In this document: positions 44,479 through 54,055 of the stretch, in pieces
How the letters are laid out: each line of letters begins with the position of its first letter
Position numbering within the stretch: the stretch's first letter is position 1
Assembly: GCF_019050325.1 (NCBI RefSeq)
Contig: NZ_VOMB01000016.1
Coordinates: 248,001 to 312,000 of the forward strand
Length of the DNA stretch: 64,000 bases
Source: [Mycobacterium] fortunisiensis
GTDB taxonomy: Bacteria > Actinomycetota > Actinomycetes > Mycobacteriales > Mycobacteriaceae
Reading direction: 5' to 3'
Notes under the pieces: generated by a model
Database searches by the model: none
What the model was told of the DNA's origin: nothing
What the model saw: the letters and a program-made list of their open reading frames with translations, nothing else
Program-made: the position numbers and the translations under genes

Positions 44479-44488
44479 GTCAAGCATA

Positions 44489-45216
<728 letters not shown>

Positions 45217-45362
45217 CCCGGCGCGCGCCGGAACCCGCCGGCGACACTCGGTCTGCGTGAACTCCCCCCGGCAACGTTTGCCGTCCGTCATAGGGCAGGA
45301 TGGAGAGGCCGTCCTGGTGAACCCGGATGGCTCTCTACATGCGAGGAGTGCCGAGGAGACCG

Positions 45363-46115
45363 ATGGCGGATCCGAATGTCGCCGGCGAGGGCGCAGCACG
45401 TATACGTCCCTTCTATACGAGGGTTCTGCTGAAGCTCGGTGGTGAGATGTTCGGCGGTGGCCAGGTCGGCCTGGACCCGGACGTGGTGCACCAGGTGGCC
45501 CGCCAGATCGCCGAGGTGGTGCGTAGCGGCGTACAGGTCGCGGTCGTCATCGGTGGCGGCAACTTCTTCCGCGGCGCCCAGTTGCAGCAGCGCGGTATGG
45601 AACGCACCCGCAGCGATTACATGGGCATGCTCGGCACCGTGATGAACAGCCTTGCACTGCAAGACTTCCTGCAGAAGGAAGGCATCGACACCCGGGTGCA
45701 GACCGCCATCACCATGGGACAGGTCGCCGAGCCGTACATCCCACTGCGGGCGGTACGCCACCTCGAGAAGGGCCGCGTCGTCATCTTCGGCGCCGGCATG
45801 GGGCTGCCGTACTTCTCCACCGACACCACGGCCGCACAGCGGGCGCTGGAGATCGGGGCCGACGTGGTGCTGATGGCCAAGGCCGTCGACGGGGTCTACA
45901 CCGCCGACCCGCGTGAGGACCCGGCCGCCGAGCTGCTCACCGAGGTCAGCCATCGCGACGTCATCGATCGCGGCCTGCGGGTCGCCGATGCCACAGCCTT
46001 CAGTTTGTGCATGGACAACCGGATGCCGATGCTGGTCTTCAACCTGCTCACCGAAGGCAATATCGCCCGCGCGGTGGCAGGTGAGAAGATCGGAACACTG
46101 GTCACCACCACCTGA
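45363..46115 (+). CDS. pyrH: Uridylate kinase
   Basis: A 250-residue UMP kinase (amino acid kinase fold, hexameric), making UDP. Motifs: [52 protein letters not shown] and the C-terminal [11 protein letters not shown] at 45363 ([10 protein letters not shown]) is used because mycobacterial homologues start at the same distance; an upstream ATG at 45327 would add 12 residues. It begins the pyrH-frr-cdsA-rlmN run. A 146-bp region separates it from the methyltransferase gene. Confidence 0.96.
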   Translation: MADPNVAGEGAARIRPFYTRVLLKLGGEMFGGGQVGLDPDVVHQVARQIAEVVRSGVQVAVVIGGGNFFRGAQLQQRGMERTRSDYMGMLGTVMNSLALQDFLQKEGIDTRVQTAITMGQVAEPYIPLRAVRHLEKGRVVIFGAGMGLPYFSTDTTAAQRALEIGADVVLMAKAVDGVYTADPREDPAAELLTEVSHRDVIDRGLRVADATAFSLCMDNRMPMLVFNLLTEGNIARAVAGEKIGTLVTTT

Positions 46116-46135
46116 ACATCGATGGAGAAGCCGAC

Positions 46136-46693
46136 GTGATCGACGAAACTCTCTTCGACGCCGAAGAGAAGATGGAAAAGGCCGTGAGTGTGGCCCGTGA
46201 CGACCTGGCCAGCATTCGGACCGGCCGGGCCAATCCGGGCATGTTCTCCCGCATCAACATCGACTACTACGGGGCGATGACGCCGATCACGCAGATGGCG
46301 AGCATCAACGTGCCCGAGGCGCGGCTTGTCGTGATCAAGCCCTACGAGGCCGCTCAGCTCAGGCCGATCGAGGACGCGATCCGCAACTCCGACCTGGGGG
46401 TCAACCCGACCAACGACGGCAACATCATCCGCATCTCCATCCCGCAGCTCACCGAGGAGCGTCGTCGCGACCTGGTCAAGCAGGCCAAATCCAAGGGTGA
46501 GGACGCCAAAGTCTCGGTGCGCAACATCCGCCGCAAGGCGATGGAAGAACTCAGCCGGATCAAGAAGGACGGCGAAGCCGGCGAGGACGAGGTCGGGCGG
46601 GCCGAAAAAGACCTCGACAAGACCACCCACACCTACACCAGCCAGATCGACGAGCTCGTCAAGCACAAGGAAGGCGAACTGCTGGAGGTCTAG
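46136..46693 (+). CDS. frr: Ribosome recycling factor
   Basis: A 185-residue ribosome recycling factor that splits post-termination ribosomes with EF-G. It has the signature [42 protein letters not shown], and a C-terminal long helical hairpin. GTG at 46136 sits 20 bp after pyrH. The stop codon overlaps the cdsA GTG by one base (TAGTG). Confidence 0.97.
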   Translation: MIDETLFDAEEKMEKAVSVARDDLASIRTGRANPGMFSRINIDYYGAMTPITQMASINVPEARLVVIKPYEAAQLRPIEDAIRNSDLGVNPTNDGNIIRISIPQLTEERRRDLVKQAKSKGEDAKVSVRNIRRKAMEELSRIKKDGEAGEDEVGRAEKDLDKTTHTYTSQIDELVKHKEGELLEV

Positions 46694-47571
46694 TGACCGA
46701 TCAGCAAGTACCTTTCGTGACAGATTCACCGGTCGAAGAACCGCAGAAGAAGCAGTCCAGGGCCGGCCGTAACCTTCCAGCGGCCATCGCCGTCGGCGTC
46801 ATCCTCGGCGCCATGGCGATCGGCACCCTCTTGTTCGCGCCAATCTGGTGGCTGCCGTTGCTCGCAGTGGCCATCGCCATCGCCACCCACGAGGTGATCC
46901 GGCGGATGCGCGAGCGCGGCTACGCGCTGCCGACCGTCCCACTGCTGCTGGGTGGTCAGGCGATGATCTGGCTGACCTGGCCGTTCGGCGCCGTTGGGCT
47001 CCTGGGTGCCTACGGTGCGACGATCGTCGTCTGCATGGTGTGGCGGCTGGTGGGCCAGGGCCTGAACCAGCAACCGGTCAACTACCTGCGCGACATCGCC
47101 GCCACGGTGCTGCTCGCCACCTGGGTGCCGATGTTCGCGGCGTTCACCGCGCTGATGATCTTCGCCGACCACGGCGGTGCCCGCGTGTTCACCGTCATCG
47201 TCACGGTCGTCTTCGCCGACATCGGTGGCTATGTGGCAGGCGTACTGTTCGGCAAACACCTGCTGGCACCGGCGATCAGTCCAAAGAAGTCCTGGGAAGG
47301 GCTGGGCGGCTCGCTGCTGTTCGGCACCGCGGCCGCGGTGCTGTCCGTGGCGTTCCTGTTGGACAAGCCGGCCTGGGTGGGCATACCGCTCGGCCTGCTG
47401 CTGGTCATCACCGGGGTGCTCGGTGACCTGGTCGAATCCCAGGTCAAACGCGACCTCGGGATCAAGGACATGGGTACCCTGCTACCCGGTCACGGCGGGA
47501 TCATGGACCGGATCGACGCAATGCTGCCGTCGGCGGTCGTGGGCTGGATCGTGCTGACCCTGCTGGCGTGA
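46693..47571 (+). CDS. cdsA: Phosphatidate cytidylyltransferase
   Basis: A 292-residue multi-pass membrane enzyme making CDP-diacylglycerol for phospholipid (phosphatidylinositol, cardiolipin) synthesis. About eight hydrophobic helices are seen, plus the family signature near the C-terminus, SQVKRDLGIKDMGTLLPGHGGIMDRIDAMLPSA. The polar N-terminus (TDQQVPFVTDSPVEEPQKK) is typical of mycobacterial CdsA. GTG at 46693 overlaps the frr stop codon, so they are coupled. Confidence 0.95.
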   Translation: MTDQQVPFVTDSPVEEPQKKQSRAGRNLPAAIAVGVILGAMAIGTLLFAPIWWLPLLAVAIAIATHEVIRRMRERGYALPTVPLLLGGQAMIWLTWPFGAVGLLGAYGATIVVCMVWRLVGQGLNQQPVNYLRDIAATVLLATWVPMFAAFTALMIFADHGGARVFTVIVTVVFADIGGYVAGVLFGKHLLAPAISPKKSWEGLGGSLLFGTAAAVLSVAFLLDKPAWVGIPLGLLLVITGVLGDLVESQVKRDLGIKDMGTLLPGHGGIMDRIDAMLPSAVVGWIVLTLLA

Positions 47572-47613
47572 ATTCGTGGCTTTGCCGGTGCCGGTGAGAT
47601 ACTGGTCGCGATC

Positions 47614-48738
47614 ATGGCCACCTCCCTTCCCTTGGTTTTCGAAGCCCCGCGCCGCGGCATGCCGCCGCGGCATCTCGCCGACCTCGACGAAGCCGGGCGC
47701 GCTGAGGCGGTCGCCGACCTCGGGCTGCCGAAGTTCCGGGCCAAGCAGCTGGCCAACCAGTACTACGGCCGGCTGATCGCCGACCCGCAGCAGATGACCG
47801 ATCTGCCCGCCTCGGTGCGCGCTTCGGTGGCCGAGGCGCTGTTCCCGACGTTGATCGAGCCGCTGAAGCAGATCCAGTGCGACGCCGGGGAGACCCGCAA
47901 GACCCTCTGGCGAGCCGGCGATGGCACCACCTTCGAGTCGGTGCTGATGCGCTACCCGCAGCGCAACACCGTGTGCATCTCGTCACAAGCCGGGTGCGGC
48001 ATGGCCTGCCCGTTCTGCGCCACCGGGCAGGGCGGTCTGCAGCGCAACCTGTCCACCGCCGAGATACTCGAACAGGTCCGGGCGGCGTCCTCGGCCATGC
48101 GATCAGAACATGGCCCCGATGGGATTGCCGGCTCCGCCGGCGGAAGACTGTCGAACATCGTGTTCATGGGGATGGGTGAGCCGCTGGCCAATTACAACCG
48201 GGTGGTTGCGGCCGTGAAGCGGATCATCGCCCCGCCGCCGAACGGTTTCGGGATCAGCGCCCGCGCGGTGACAGTGTCGACGGTGGGCCTGGCTCCGGCC
48301 ATCCGCAAACTCGCCGACGAAAAGCTGGGTGTCACGCTGGCCTTGTCGCTGCACACGCCCGACGACGAACTGCGCGACACCCTGGTGCCGGTGAACAACC
48401 GCTGGAAGGTCGACGAAGTCCTTGATGCCGCGCGGTACTACGCCGATGTCACCGGCCGGCGGGTGTCGGTCGAGTACGCCCTGATCCGCGACGTCAACGA
48501 CCAGCCTTGGCGGGCAGATCTTTTGGGAAAGAAGCTGCACGCCAAGCTGGGGCCGCTGGTGCACGTCAACCTGATCCCGCTCAACCCCACGCCGGGCAGC
48601 AAATGGGACGCCAGCCCCAAGCCGGCCGAGCGGGAATTCGTCAAACGTGTTCAGGCCAAGGGTGTTTCGTGCACGGTGCGTGATACTCGGGGGCGGGAGA
48701 TCGCGGCGGCCTGTGGCCAGCTGGCCGCTGAGGGCTGA
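47614..48738 (+). CDS. rlmN: 23S rRNA (adenine2503-C2)-methyltransferase
   Basis: A 374-residue radical SAM enzyme methylating A2503 of 23S rRNA and A37 of some tRNAs. The radical SAM cluster ligands are Cys128, Cys132 and Cys135 in [27 protein letters not shown] is the SAM-binding stretch, and the Cys in [12 protein letters not shown] near residue 350 is the second methyl-transfer Cys. The length is normal. It ends 39 bp before a convergent accessory gene, so it marks the right edge of the conserved core. Confidence 0.96.
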   Translation: MATSLPLVFEAPRRGMPPRHLADLDEAGRAEAVADLGLPKFRAKQLANQYYGRLIADPQQMTDLPASVRASVAEALFPTLIEPLKQIQCDAGETRKTLWRAGDGTTFESVLMRYPQRNTVCISSQAGCGMACPFCATGQGGLQRNLSTAEILEQVRAASSAMRSEHGPDGIAGSAGGRLSNIVFMGMGEPLANYNRVVAAVKRIIAPPPNGFGISARAVTVSTVGLAPAIRKLADEKLGVTLALSLHTPDDELRDTLVPVNNRWKVDEVLDAARYYADVTGRRVSVEYALIRDVNDQPWRADLLGKKLHAKLGPLVHVNLIPLNPTPGSKWDASPKPAEREFVKRVQAKGVSCTVRDTRGREIAAACGQLAAEG

Positions 48739-48777
48739 GGGCTTTGCGCCGAAAGTGCTCGCTCGGGCAGGTGATGG

Positions 48778-50031
48778 TCAGCCAAGCTCCCACAGGGCCG
48801 AAACCGGTACCGCCAGCATCTTTGGGCCGAACGGCAGTGTCTGCTGCCCGGTATAGAGCACGATCCCGACACGGAAGTCGTCGCCGGTGCGCTCTGCCAA
48901 GTGGTGTAGGCCGCGGAAGTCGTTGGATCCAACAGTGGATGCGGCTTTGACCCCAATGCCGACAACTTCTCCGCGGCGGTTTTCCAATACGGCGTCGACT
49001 TCGACCTGATCGCGGGTCCGGTAGTGAAAGAGCTCGACATCTTCGTCCGACCAACTACGTTGCCGGGCGAGTTCCATCACTGCGAAGTTCTCCAGGAGCG
49101 GTCCGAATTGGCCCGTCGGGCGAAGAAGGTTCCGTGCGTCCGCGCCGATCTGGTGTGCCGCGATACCGGAATCGACGAAGGCGACCTTCGGCGTACTGGT
49201 GGCTCGGGAACTGATGTTCCGTGACCACGCCGGAATCCGCTTGATCAGGAAGACCTCTTCCAAGAGTGCAAAATATCGCTTTACGGTGGACGCGCCGATC
49301 CCCAGTTCATTGCCGAGATTGGTGATGGACAGGAGTTGGCCCGACCGACCAGCGAGCATCCGCACCAGCGCATGCATTTCAGGTGTTCGCTCGATCTCGG
49401 TGAGCTGCTGGATATCTCGTGCAATCAGATCGCCGACATAAGAGCTGAAAAAGTTACGCCGCCGGCGTTCGTCTGATCGCGCAACGGCTTCCGGGAAGCC
49501 TCCGCGCACGACGCGCTGCGCGTAGTCTGCGCGGGTGACGGTGCTTGCGTGGCGCATTGAATCCCCGAGGCTGAATGCGGCATCGATGAACCTGTCCGGC
49601 ATGTCCGAAATCTCGCCTTGAGAGAACGGCCACAACTCGATGGTCTCCATGCGGCCCACCAATGTGTCCGGGAGGGAACGCAATCCGAGGACCCGCGCCG
49701 ATCCTGTGAGCAGGTAGCGCCCGGGTCTGGGGTCTTGGTCGACCTGCGCTTTTATGGCCAGGAGCAGGTCGGGGACACGTTGGATCTCATCGATCACCAT
49801 CAATTGTTCGACGTCGACGAAGCCATCAGGGTCAGCCAGCGCAGATTGGCGACTTGTCGCGGAGTCCAGATCGCGCCATTCGGCATCACGATTCCTGGCT
49901 GCGAGCCGAACCAAGGTGCTCTTACCGCATTGTCGCGCCCCGTTGACCAGGACCACCCGGGTGTCTCCGAGTGCGGCGGATACCAATGACTGAGCATGTC
50001 TGGGGATCGGCTTGCCGAGTGGAGTGCGCAT
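48778..50031 (-). CDS. AAA ATPase with DUF4143 C-terminal domain
   Basis: A 417-residue protein of the AAA_14 + DUF4143 type. The Walker A is NGARQCGKSTLV, the Walker B LMVIDEIQRVPDLL, and LLTGSARVLGL is sensor 1. A winged-helix-like middle region (LSITNLGNELGIGASTVKRYFALLEEVFLI) precedes the DUF4143 nuclease-like end (LFHYRTRDQVEVDAVLENRRGEVVGIGVKA, with D/E-x-E-like residues). These are scattered, horizontally spread genes of unproven function. GC looks lower than in neighbours. Three phased 16-bp repeats lie upstream of its start. Confidence 0.85.
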   Translation of the reverse strand: MRTPLGKPIPRHAQSLVSAALGDTRVVLVNGARQCGKSTLVRLAARNRDAEWRDLDSATSRQSALADPDGFVDVEQLMVIDEIQRVPDLLLAIKAQVDQDPRPGRYLLTGSARVLGLRSLPDTLVGRMETIELWPFSQGEISDMPDRFIDAAFSLGDSMRHASTVTRADYAQRVVRGGFPEAVARSDERRRRNFFSSYVGDLIARDIQQLTEIERTPEMHALVRMLAGRSGQLLSITNLGNELGIGASTVKRYFALLEEVFLIKRIPAWSRNISSRATSTPKVAFVDSGIAAHQIGADARNLLRPTGQFGPLLENFAVMELARQRSWSDEDVELFHYRTRDQVEVDAVLENRRGEVVGIGVKAASTVGSNDFRGLHHLAERTGDDFRVGIVLYTGQQTLPFGPKMLAVPVSALWELG

Positions 50032-50057
50032 GTCACGCCCCTATGCGACCTAGGCAA

Positions 50058-50119
50058 TGGTGGATCTGCCGCTAATCTAGTGGTGGATCTGCCGCTCATA
50101 ATGTGGTGGATCTGCCGCT
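50058..50119. repeat. Three 16-bp direct repeats at exact 23-bp spacing
   Basis: TGGTGGATCTGCCGCT occurs at 50058-50073, 50081-50096 and 50104-50119; start-to-start distance is 23 bp each time, with 7-bp AT-rich spacers of different sequence. The array is 27-88 bp upstream of the DUF4143 ATPase start, where an iteron-like operator would sit. Confidence 0.92.
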
Positions 50120-50173
50120 GAATGGCCGCGCGTGCACACGCGGAAATCGCGATTCGTGCGCACGGTCGACGAC

Positions 50174-50602
50174 CTACTCCGGGGCGTTGGTAAACCAGAG
50201 GTTCTCCTCGCGCAGGCTGCGGCTGCGCCAGCCGTCGGGCGTGCGCACCAAATCGTGGTGGTAGTACCCGCCGCAGGCGCTCATCTCCGTCATGCCCGGA
50301 AGCTGCATGGGGTTGTAGAACATCGCCCGCACCGTCGCGACATCTCGGTCGCCCGCGAGGATCTCGATGTTGGTGATGTAGTGCATGCTCCACGGGATCA
50401 CGCCGAAGTTTGCGGCGAACCAGTCGACGACATCGTCACGCTTACCCACCACCGCGCCGGCCGAGGAGTAGTCGATGACCGCGTCGTCGGTGAACACCGA
50501 CCGGTACAGCTCCCAGTCCTTGGAATCGACGGCGCGGGCGTAGCGGTACAGCAGCGCCGATATTGCGGCGTGCTCGCTCAGGTCCATGGCTCGCCCGCTC
50601 AC
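50174..50602 (-). CDS. SnoaL-like / NTF2-fold protein
   Basis: A 142-residue NTF2-fold protein with the pattern LYRYARAVDSKDWELYRSVFTDDAVIDYSSAG, SMHYITNIEIL and GGYYHHDLVRTPDGWRSRSLREENLW, close to the SnoaL-like hydroxylase/dehydratase helper group. GTG at 50602 overlaps the aldehyde dehydrogenase stop (GTGA), indicating translational coupling; ATG at 50587 is an alternative. The two likely act in the same pathway. It is a distant paralogue of 3114-3533. Confidence 0.78.
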   Translation of the reverse strand: MSGRAMDLSEHAAISALLYRYARAVDSKDWELYRSVFTDDAVIDYSSAGAVVGKRDDVVDWFAANFGVIPWSMHYITNIEILAGDRDVATVRAMFYNPMQLPGMTEMSACGGYYHHDLVRTPDGWRSRSLREENLWFTNAPE

Positions 50603-52083
50603 TCAGGCATGCCGATGGTCTTCGACTCGAAGTACTCCTTGAAGCCTTCCTCGCCGTTGCGTCGGCCCAGCCCGCTCTGCTTGGACCCGCCGAACGGGCT
50701 GTTGATGCCGAAGTGGCTACGGCTGTTGATCGTGACGTTGCCCGTGCGCATCCGTCGCGCAACGGCGAACGCCCGGTCCACGTCGGCCGACGAAACTTCC
50801 CCGGACAGACCGTAAATGGAGTTGTTGGCGATGGCGACCGCCTCGTCGTCGGTGTCATAGGGCGTGACGGTGAGCACCGGCCCGAAGATCTCCTCCTGGG
50901 CGACCTGCGAGTCGGGGTCGACGTCGGCGAGCAGCGTGGGTTGGGTGTAGTAACCAGTGGGCAGGTTCTCGGGAACACCACCGCCGGTGACCAATCGGGC
51001 TCCCGAGTCGATGCCGGATTTGATGAGCCCGAGCACCTTCTCGCGCTGGGTGGCGCTGATCTGCGGGCCCTGCATGATGCCCGGCGTCCACGGGTCGCCG
51101 ACCGGGAAGTTCTCCATCGCGCCCTTGAGCAACTCGATGCCCTCGTCGTAGCGGCTGCGGGGGAGCAGGATCCGGCTGGGCAGGATGCAGGACTGCCCGC
51201 TCATGACGCACGCCATCATCGCCGCGATCGGCAGTGCGGAGTTGAAGTCGGCATCGTCGAGCACGATGTGGGCGGACTTGCCGCCGAGTTCCAGCAGCGT
51301 CTTCTTCACCGTGGGTGCACCGGCGGCCAGGATGGCGCGGCCGGTGGCGGTGGAGCCGGTGAAGGTGATCATGTCGACGCGCGGATCGGCCGACAGGGCG
51401 GCGCCGACTTCGTTGGCATTCGAGACGACGACGTTGAACACACCGGCCGGGATGTCGGTGTGCTCGGCGACGATGCGGCCCAACTCGGTGCCCGACCACG
51501 GTGTCAGCTGGGCGGGCTTGAGCACCACGGTGTTACCGGCCATCAGGGCCGGGACGGTCTCGGCGATGTTGAGGTAGAACGGCACGTTCCACGGGGTGAT
51601 CGCGCCGACCACCCCGATGGGCTCATAGGCGATCTTGCGGTGCGCCGGCCCGAGCTGGGTCTGGTGCACGCCGTTGTCCACGACGTACTCGAAGTTCTTG
51701 CCGTGCTCGGCCCAGTGCTTGACCTCGCCGATCGGGTCCTCGATCTGGCTGCCGGTGACCGTCACGGGACAGCCCACCTCGGTGATCAACACCCGCCGCA
51801 GCCGTTCCTTCTCGGCCTCCAGCGCGTTGTGCAGCTGCGTCAGGCAGTGGTGGCGGAAATCGACATCGCGGCTCCAGTCGGTCTCGTCGAACGCGCGTCG
51901 TGCCGCGCCGACCGCGCGCTCCATGTCGGCCACCGTGCCATCGGTCGCCTGGCCGGCCACCTGCTCGCTGGCGGGGTGGATCACGTCGAATTTCGCACCG
52001 CTGCCGGTGTATTGGAGCTCCCCGTCGATCAGCATCCGCTCGTCGCCGGCGAGCACGCCCGTGTCGCTCTGCACCTGTGTCAT
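50599..52083 (-). CDS. Aldehyde dehydrogenase
   Basis: A 494-residue NAD(P)-dependent aldehyde dehydrogenase. Catalytic Cys lies in MSGQSCILPSRI, the general-base Glu in LLELGGKSAHIVLDDAD, the coenzyme motif in ITFTGSTATGRAI, and the C-terminal HFGINSPFGGSKQSGLGRRNG is typical of this clade. ATG at 52083 sits 10 bp beyond a TTTGTAAA-type element shared with other promoters of the cluster. It is coupled to the SnoaL-like gene. Likely substrates are aldehydes from the neighbouring P450/oxidase catabolism. Confidence 0.88.
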   Translation of the reverse strand: MTQVQSDTGVLAGDERMLIDGELQYTGSGAKFDVIHPASEQVAGQATDGTVADMERAVGAARRAFDETDWSRDVDFRHHCLTQLHNALEAEKERLRRVLITEVGCPVTVTGSQIEDPIGEVKHWAEHGKNFEYVVDNGVHQTQLGPAHRKIAYEPIGVVGAITPWNVPFYLNIAETVPALMAGNTVVLKPAQLTPWSGTELGRIVAEHTDIPAGVFNVVVSNANEVGAALSADPRVDMITFTGSTATGRAILAAGAPTVKKTLLELGGKSAHIVLDDADFNSALPIAAMMACVMSGQSCILPSRILLPRSRYDEGIELLKGAMENFPVGDPWTPGIMQGPQISATQREKVLGLIKSGIDSGARLVTGGGVPENLPTGYYTQPTLLADVDPDSQVAQEEIFGPVLTVTPYDTDDEAVAIANNSIYGLSGEVSSADVDRAFAVARRMRTGNVTINSRSHFGINSPFGGSKQSGLGRRNGEEGFKEYFESKTIGMPE

Positions 52084-52251
52084 AGGAGACAGCTTTACAA
52101 AATTTGTGGGTCGTGTCACCCCATTGACATGAGGATCGACGGCTGGCAAAGTCTCTGCGATCGTAGAGTGTCACGCCAGGGTGGCCGCCGGCGCCGAGGA
52201 TCACTCCAGCGTGACGGAGCGGAGGTGCGTAGCGGCAAACGAGCAGACAGA
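52084..52251. promoter_or_regulatory. Control region between TetR and aldehyde dehydrogenase genes
   Basis: Contains TTTACAAA at 52094-52101 (operator half shared with 54010-54017 and 58021-58028). An inverted repeat GTCACGC / GCGTGAC (52170-52176 and 52209-52215) and another GCAAAC / GTTTGC (52235-52240 and 52255-52260) near the TetR gene stop could form terminator hairpins. Confidence 0.5.
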
Positions 52252-52809
52252 TCAGTTTGCGTCGGGCAGTTTGATGCCGACGGCGTGACGCAGCTGGGCC
52301 AGGAACTGGTCACCGTCATCGCTTCGCACGATGTAGTGCGAGACCGCCACCCGGATCGCGGTAGCGGCTTTGACCGGCGCGTTCGCCCCCGACAGGAGCT
52401 TGAGCAGCCGTGCGCGCATCAGCGGGATGACATTGGCCAGCTGCGCGATGACCACCTCGGGCTCGATGTCGACCAGTCGGACGCCGGAGTAGGACTGCTG
52501 GTACTGCACGATGAAGCGCAGTGCGGCGTCGAGCTTCTCGTTGCCGCGCAGGCCGACGGTGGCGCTGCTGATGCCCTGGTCGAACATCTCACGCTCATAG
52601 GTGCCGAATCCGGCCAGCAACTCCTGCTTGTCGGCGAACCAGCGGTACAGCGTGGGTCGGGACACGCCGGCCTGCAGCGCGACTTCGGAAAGACTCAGCT
52701 TCGTCTGCCCGCTGCGGGCCAGCACCTCTGCGGTGGCCGCCAGGATCCGGTGGCGCGTCGAGGTGTCCTCGGTTGATACGTCCCGCTGCGCGGGTGCAGG
52801 TTCATTCAC
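52252..52809 (-). CDS. TetR-family transcriptional regulator (paralogue 1)
   Basis: A 185-residue TetR repressor. HTH: TRHRILAATAEVLARSGQTKLSLSEVALQAGVSRPTLYRWFADKQELL. It is strongly similar along its length, including the ligand domain (IVQYQQSYSGVRLVDIEPEVVIAQLANVIPLM), to the regulator at 57475-58011, so the two are paralogues and probably bind the same TTTACAAA/TTTGTAAA sites. It lies upstream of the aldehyde dehydrogenase on the same strand. Confidence 0.88.
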   Translation of the reverse strand: MNEPAPAQRDVSTEDTSTRHRILAATAEVLARSGQTKLSLSEVALQAGVSRPTLYRWFADKQELLAGFGTYEREMFDQGISSATVGLRGNEKLDAALRFIVQYQQSYSGVRLVDIEPEVVIAQLANVIPLMRARLLKLLSGANAPVKAATAIRVAVSHYIVRSDDGDQFLAQLRHAVGIKLPDAN

Positions 52810-52852
52810 GTCCAGCCCTTGGTTGATCGTGGTTCACCAAATGGTAGGACCA

Positions 52853-54001
52853 TCAGAGCAACTTCTTGAGTATTGCCACAGTCTCCAGGTCGGCCAGGGC
52901 GGCCACGCCGCGTCTGGCCCCCTCGATGGCGATCCCCTCATCCTGCATGCCGCCGAGCCCGGCGGTGATCACCGGCGCCGCGTAGGCGTAGGTGGCACCC
53001 AGCCGATAGCGCTCCCACAACTCGTCGCGATCCAGCTCAGGGCCACCCGCGGCGGCCAGTGCCGCCCGATACACGTCGAGCAGGTCACGTTCGGCGGCCT
53101 GGCGGTCCGTCGTGGTCATGCTGGTGACCAGGGTGTAGGCCAGTTCGCGGCCCGGATGGCCGCGGCGCACGGCCTGCCAGTCGAGCAGCCCGGCCTCGCC
53201 ATTGCGGAAGAACAGGTTGCCCGGGTGGGCGTCGCCGTGCATCACCGTGTGCGGTGGCCGGTCGAGCAGCTGGGCCGCCGCACGATAGTTCTCGTCGATG
53301 AACCGGCCGTCGGCCACCGGGATGTCGGTGCTCTCGGCCAGCCGTTTCGTCGACAGTTTGAGCAACCCGCCGGTCATCAGCGAAGTGTGATCGCCCGAAG
53401 CCGAGTAGAGCCAGCCCAGTGCCCCGGTGCCGCTGCGCGCCGGCAGCCGCCCCCAGAACGCCGCGTGCACCCGGGCGAGCAGCTCGACGGTCTGGGCGGC
53501 ACGGTCCTTGTCCAATGGATGCAGGGTGTCGAGGAATTCGCAGGGGCTCAGCGACAGGTCTTCCAGTACCAGCACGTACCGGCCGGTCAGCGGATCGAAG
53601 GCGGCGCCGTGGGCGCGCGGTACTCCGGGCAGGCCGTGGGCCAGCTGCTGGTAGAAGCGCACCTCGGTGTGCCCCAGCCGGCCCAGTTCGCCCACCATCC
53701 GGGTGGCCGCGGTCGCGGCGGGCATCTTGACGAACACCGACTCGGGTACCTCGTCGTCGGGGTGACCGGTCAGTGCCAGCCGGGCGCGCGACGACGTGCC
53801 GGCGTCGCCTCCGAGCACGGATACCGATTCGATCCGGTAGCCGGTGAGCTTCGAGAGGTAGCCCGTGTCCAACTCGGCGACACTGCGGGGGAGTGCGCGC
53901 AGCCGCCCGATGGCCGTGTCGGTTGCGATACGTTGCACGCCGTGGCCGAGGTGTGCGACCAGTCCAGCGGCGGGGACCAAATGGCGGGCCGGTGTGAGCA
54001 T
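52853..54001 (-). CDS. Phosphotransferase family (APH-like) protein
   Basis: A 382-residue protein of the aminoglycoside phosphotransferase/choline kinase-like fold. The catalytic loop is VMHGDAHPGNLFF and the metal Asp is in GLLDWQAVRRGHPGRELAY; SVFVKMPA marks the ATP-binding Lys. Such proteins occur with acyl-CoA dehydrogenase and CoA-transferase genes in mycobacteria, where the substrate is unknown; antibiotic resistance should not be assumed. It is divergent from the CoA-transferase gene across the palindrome at 54010-54035. Confidence 0.83.
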   Translation of the reverse strand: MLTPARHLVPAAGLVAHLGHGVQRIATDTAIGRLRALPRSVAELDTGYLSKLTGYRIESVSVLGGDAGTSSRARLALTGHPDDEVPESVFVKMPAATAATRMVGELGRLGHTEVRFYQQLAHGLPGVPRAHGAAFDPLTGRYVLVLEDLSLSPCEFLDTLHPLDKDRAAQTVELLARVHAAFWGRLPARSGTGALGWLYSASGDHTSLMTGGLLKLSTKRLAESTDIPVADGRFIDENYRAAAQLLDRPPHTVMHGDAHPGNLFFRNGEAGLLDWQAVRRGHPGRELAYTLVTSMTTTDRQAAERDLLDVYRAALAAAGGPELDRDELWERYRLGATYAYAAPVITAGLGGMQDEGIAIEGARRGVAALADLETVAILKKLL

Positions 54002-54009
54002 TGGTCAAG

Positions 54010-54035
54010 TTTACAAATTAAGCGTCGTTTGTAAA
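54010..54035. promoter_or_regulatory. Perfect palindromic operator TTTACAAA-N10-TTTGTAAA
   Basis: TTTACAAA at 54010-54017 and its exact reverse complement TTTGTAAA at 54028-54035, between divergent phosphotransferase and CoA-transferase genes. The candidate binding proteins are the two paralogous TetR regulators in this cluster. Confidence 0.7.
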
Positions 54036-54055
54036 GTAATGTCGGAAGGGTGGCG

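Noticed and set aside
50058-50119. Considered as a CRISPR array
   Set aside because: Repeats are 16 bp and spacers only 7 bp; there are three units and no cas genes nearby.
50563-52776. Long open frame (737 codons) on the + strand
   Set aside because: Antisense to aldehyde dehydrogenase and TetR genes with intact motifs; composition is that of a shadow frame.
52853-54001. Aminoglycoside resistance gene
   Set aside because: It has the APH fold, but its place beside CoA-transferase and aldehyde dehydrogenase genes suggests a metabolic role; no resistance subfamily signature is visible.
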